Assembly (NCBI RefSeq): GCF_001295265.1
Contig: NZ_LJOD01000017.1
Location: 1-64,000 of the forward strand
Direction of reading: 5' to 3'
DNA length: 64,000 nucleotides
From: Chryseobacterium indologenes
Lineage (GTDB): Bacteria > Bacteroidota > Bacteroidia > Flavobacteriales > Weeksellaceae
This document shows positions 62,736-64,000 of the stretch, piece after piece. Each line of letters opens with the position of its first letter. Position 1 is the stretch's first letter. The notes beneath the pieces were generated by a model. The model made no database searches, was not told where the DNA came from, and was given only the letters and a program-made list of their open reading frames with translations. Position numbers and translations under genes: made by a program.

Positions 62736-63056
62736 GAAGAAGGAAATTTCATGTACAGAAAATAACACGACCTGTCTTTACTATCTCTTTTAACAACCCG
62801 AAGATTATATTCACCCGTAGAACTTCCAACCCACCTTCCCTCTTCCGACTTTTTTTATTTTTTTCCCTGGTAACAATCTGTTTTTAAAATTTCCTTTTTT
62901 GTAATGATCCGACAGGCCAGAATTACAGCTGATGAATAATCTTTATCCATAAAACCACTTCTTTGATAAACCGGAAGTTTTGTGAATATCTGATTCCGGG
63001 TTCTGATTTTTCTTTTCTATTCTTTTTGATTATTTTTAGCATAAACTTCAATACAA
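62736..63056. other. 321-bp intergenic region with a second 112-bp element
   Basis: No gene. The element 62735-62846 has the same ends (ggaagaaggaaa and ttccctcttcc) and the same length as the one at 29879-29990. Its first bases overlap the stop codon of the PP-loop gene. Confidence 0.55.
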
Positions 63057-64000
63057 ATGCCGAAAATCTTCAGTTCCCTTTTTACCGTATTCTTTATTTC
63101 AGTTTTTATAACAGCCTGCAAAAGTTCTTCCGAACCTATCGAAAAGCCTGTTGATAAAAAGGCGGTTATCGATTCTACCATTGCTGCTTTTCAGAAAATA
63201 ATTCTTGAACAGCAGATTGATTCTGTTTTTAAAAAATATCATTTTAACGGAAGCGTCGCAGTATTTAAAGACTCTCTGCAGTTGTACAGAAAGACCAATG
63301 GGTACTCGAATTTTAAAACCAAAGCTAAGATTGACAGCGGGTCGGTATTTGCCATCGGCTCTGTTAGCAAGCAGTTCACGGCAGTTCTTATTCTTCTTCA
63401 GACGGAGCAGGGAAAACTGAACATTCATGATAAAGCTTCAAAATACCTGAAGGAATTCCAGCATAAGGAATATGAAAACATTACCATACAGCAGCTCTTA
63501 AACCATACTTCCGGACTCAATACATTCGGAGGAAAATTAATGTTTAAAAGCGGTTCTGATTTCTTCTATTCCAATGACGGATTTAATGCATTGGGAAAGA
63601 TTGTTGAAACTGTAACCGGGAAATCTTTTGATGAGAATGCACGGGAGCTTTTCCAAAAAGCGGGGATGAAACATTCTTCAGCCGGAGCTGTTTTTAAAGG
63701 GAATAACTTTGCCAGCGCTTATCTGGGTAGCGGAAAAACATTTGAAGAAGTTCCCGATATGCCGGAAAGACTGGCTGGAAAAGATATCGGAACACCCGCA
63801 GGAGGCATTCTTTCTACTATTGATGATCTTTATATCTGGAATAACGCCCTTTACAGCGGCAGGATTCTGAAGCCAGAAACACTCAGACAGTTTATTTCCA
63901 AAAGCGCAGAAAGACGGCATCAGATTTTCGGAAAAATGGGTTACGGCTACGGAATTATGCTGAATATCGGGCAGCCGGAAAGCTATTTCCACAGCGGTTA
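63057..64000 (+). CDS. Serine hydrolase lipoprotein, beta-lactamase class C family (truncated by window end)
   Basis: The frame is open to the window edge (314 codons visible). It starts M-P-K-I-F-S-S-L-F-T-V-F-F-I-S-V-F-I-T-A-C, with lipobox Cys 21. It has the class C/PBP-like motifs S-V-S-K (nucleophile serine and lysine), Y-S-N (the Y-x-N equivalent) and H-S-G just before the edge, in place of K-T-G. Such outer-membrane or periplasmic lipoproteins are esterases or D-Ala peptidases more often than true beta-lactamases. The C-terminus is outside the window. Confidence 0.85.
   Translation, partial: MPKIFSSLFTVFFISVFITACKSSSEPIEKPVDKKAVIDSTIAAFQKIILEQQIDSVFKKYHFNGSVAVFKDSLQLYRKTNGYSNFKTKAKIDSGSVFAIGSVSKQFTAVLILLQTEQGKLNIHDKASKYLKEFQHKEYENITIQQLLNHTSGLNTFGGKLMFKSGSDFFYSNDGFNALGKIVETVTGKSFDENARELFQKAGMKHSSAGAVFKGNNFASAYLGSGKTFEEVPDMPERLAGKDIGTPAGGILSTIDDLYIWNNALYSGRILKPETLRQFISKSAERRHQIFGKMGYGYGIMLNIGQPESYFHSG

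Noticed and set aside
1..64000. tRNA, rRNA, CRISPR, insertion sequence or prophage
   Set aside because: No cloverleaf with T-loop motif, spaced identical repeats, transposase or phage gene was recognised on either strand by eye.

Overview
The window looks like chromosomal DNA of a flavobacterium, most likely Chryseobacterium or a close relative. The reasons are many secreted proteins with type IX secretion (T9SS) sorting tails of type A and type B, Bacteroidota promoters of the TAnnTTTG type, AT-rich intergenic DNA (overall GC estimated by eye in the high 30s percent), and protein sequences that read like that family. No rRNA, tRNA, CRISPR array, insertion sequence or phage gene was seen.

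Layout. 1-6.9 kb: end of a thioredoxin-like/DsbD-type gene, a T9SS propeller protein, a lone exbD, an alpha/beta hydrolase, a patatin phospholipase, a T9SS adhesin-like protein and an NrnA-type phosphoesterase. 7.1-15.7 kb: housekeeping genes (rpmH, ftsE, the ribE/histidine kinase/trmN6 operon, pdxA, then DUF177-rpmF-accB-accC) and a YdcF-like protein. 16-18 kb: an orphan TssD (Hcp-like) tube protein and rocD. 18-29.8 kb: a surface-polysaccharide cluster of seven glycosyltransferases (five GT-A/GT-B type, one GT61, one GT-C membrane enzyme) and a polysaccharide deacetylase. It is interrupted by an AT-richer stretch with a T9SS protein and a ceramidase-like enzyme carrying an inserted beta-propeller. 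30-34.4 kb: gltX, accA, a secreted protein of unknown family and tsf. 34.7-36.2 kb: three small unknown genes. 36.4-46.4 kb: three giant tandem T9SS type B paralogues. 46.5-50.4 kb: a CarboxypepD_reg-like protein, trmB and three more members of the unknown family seen next to tsf. 50.5-52.4 kb: rplM-rpsI-rpsB. 52.7-55.4 kb: tandem DUF3667 genes and a small membrane protein. 55.6-64 kb: a fused isobutyryl-CoA mutase (IcmF), an M16 protease, a Dph6-like PP-loop enzyme and a truncated class C beta-lactamase-like lipoprotein.

How the genes work together. accB/accC and accA supply three of the four acetyl-CoA carboxylase subunits (accD is not here). The 18-30 kb glycosyltransferases probably build one surface glycan. 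The T9SS cargo proteins at 0.3, 4.3, 24.6, 36.4, 39.8 and 43.0 kb are surface or secreted products of one export route whose machinery lies elsewhere.

The most interesting inference is structural. tsf, usually directly downstream of rpsB, lies 16 kb away on the opposite strand. Reversing the segment between about 33.5 and 50.5 kb would restore rplM-rpsI-rpsB-tsf. The same reversal would bring all four members of the unknown secreted family together on one strand. Several ORFs called from upstream TTG or GTG codons are re-started here at internal ATGs.
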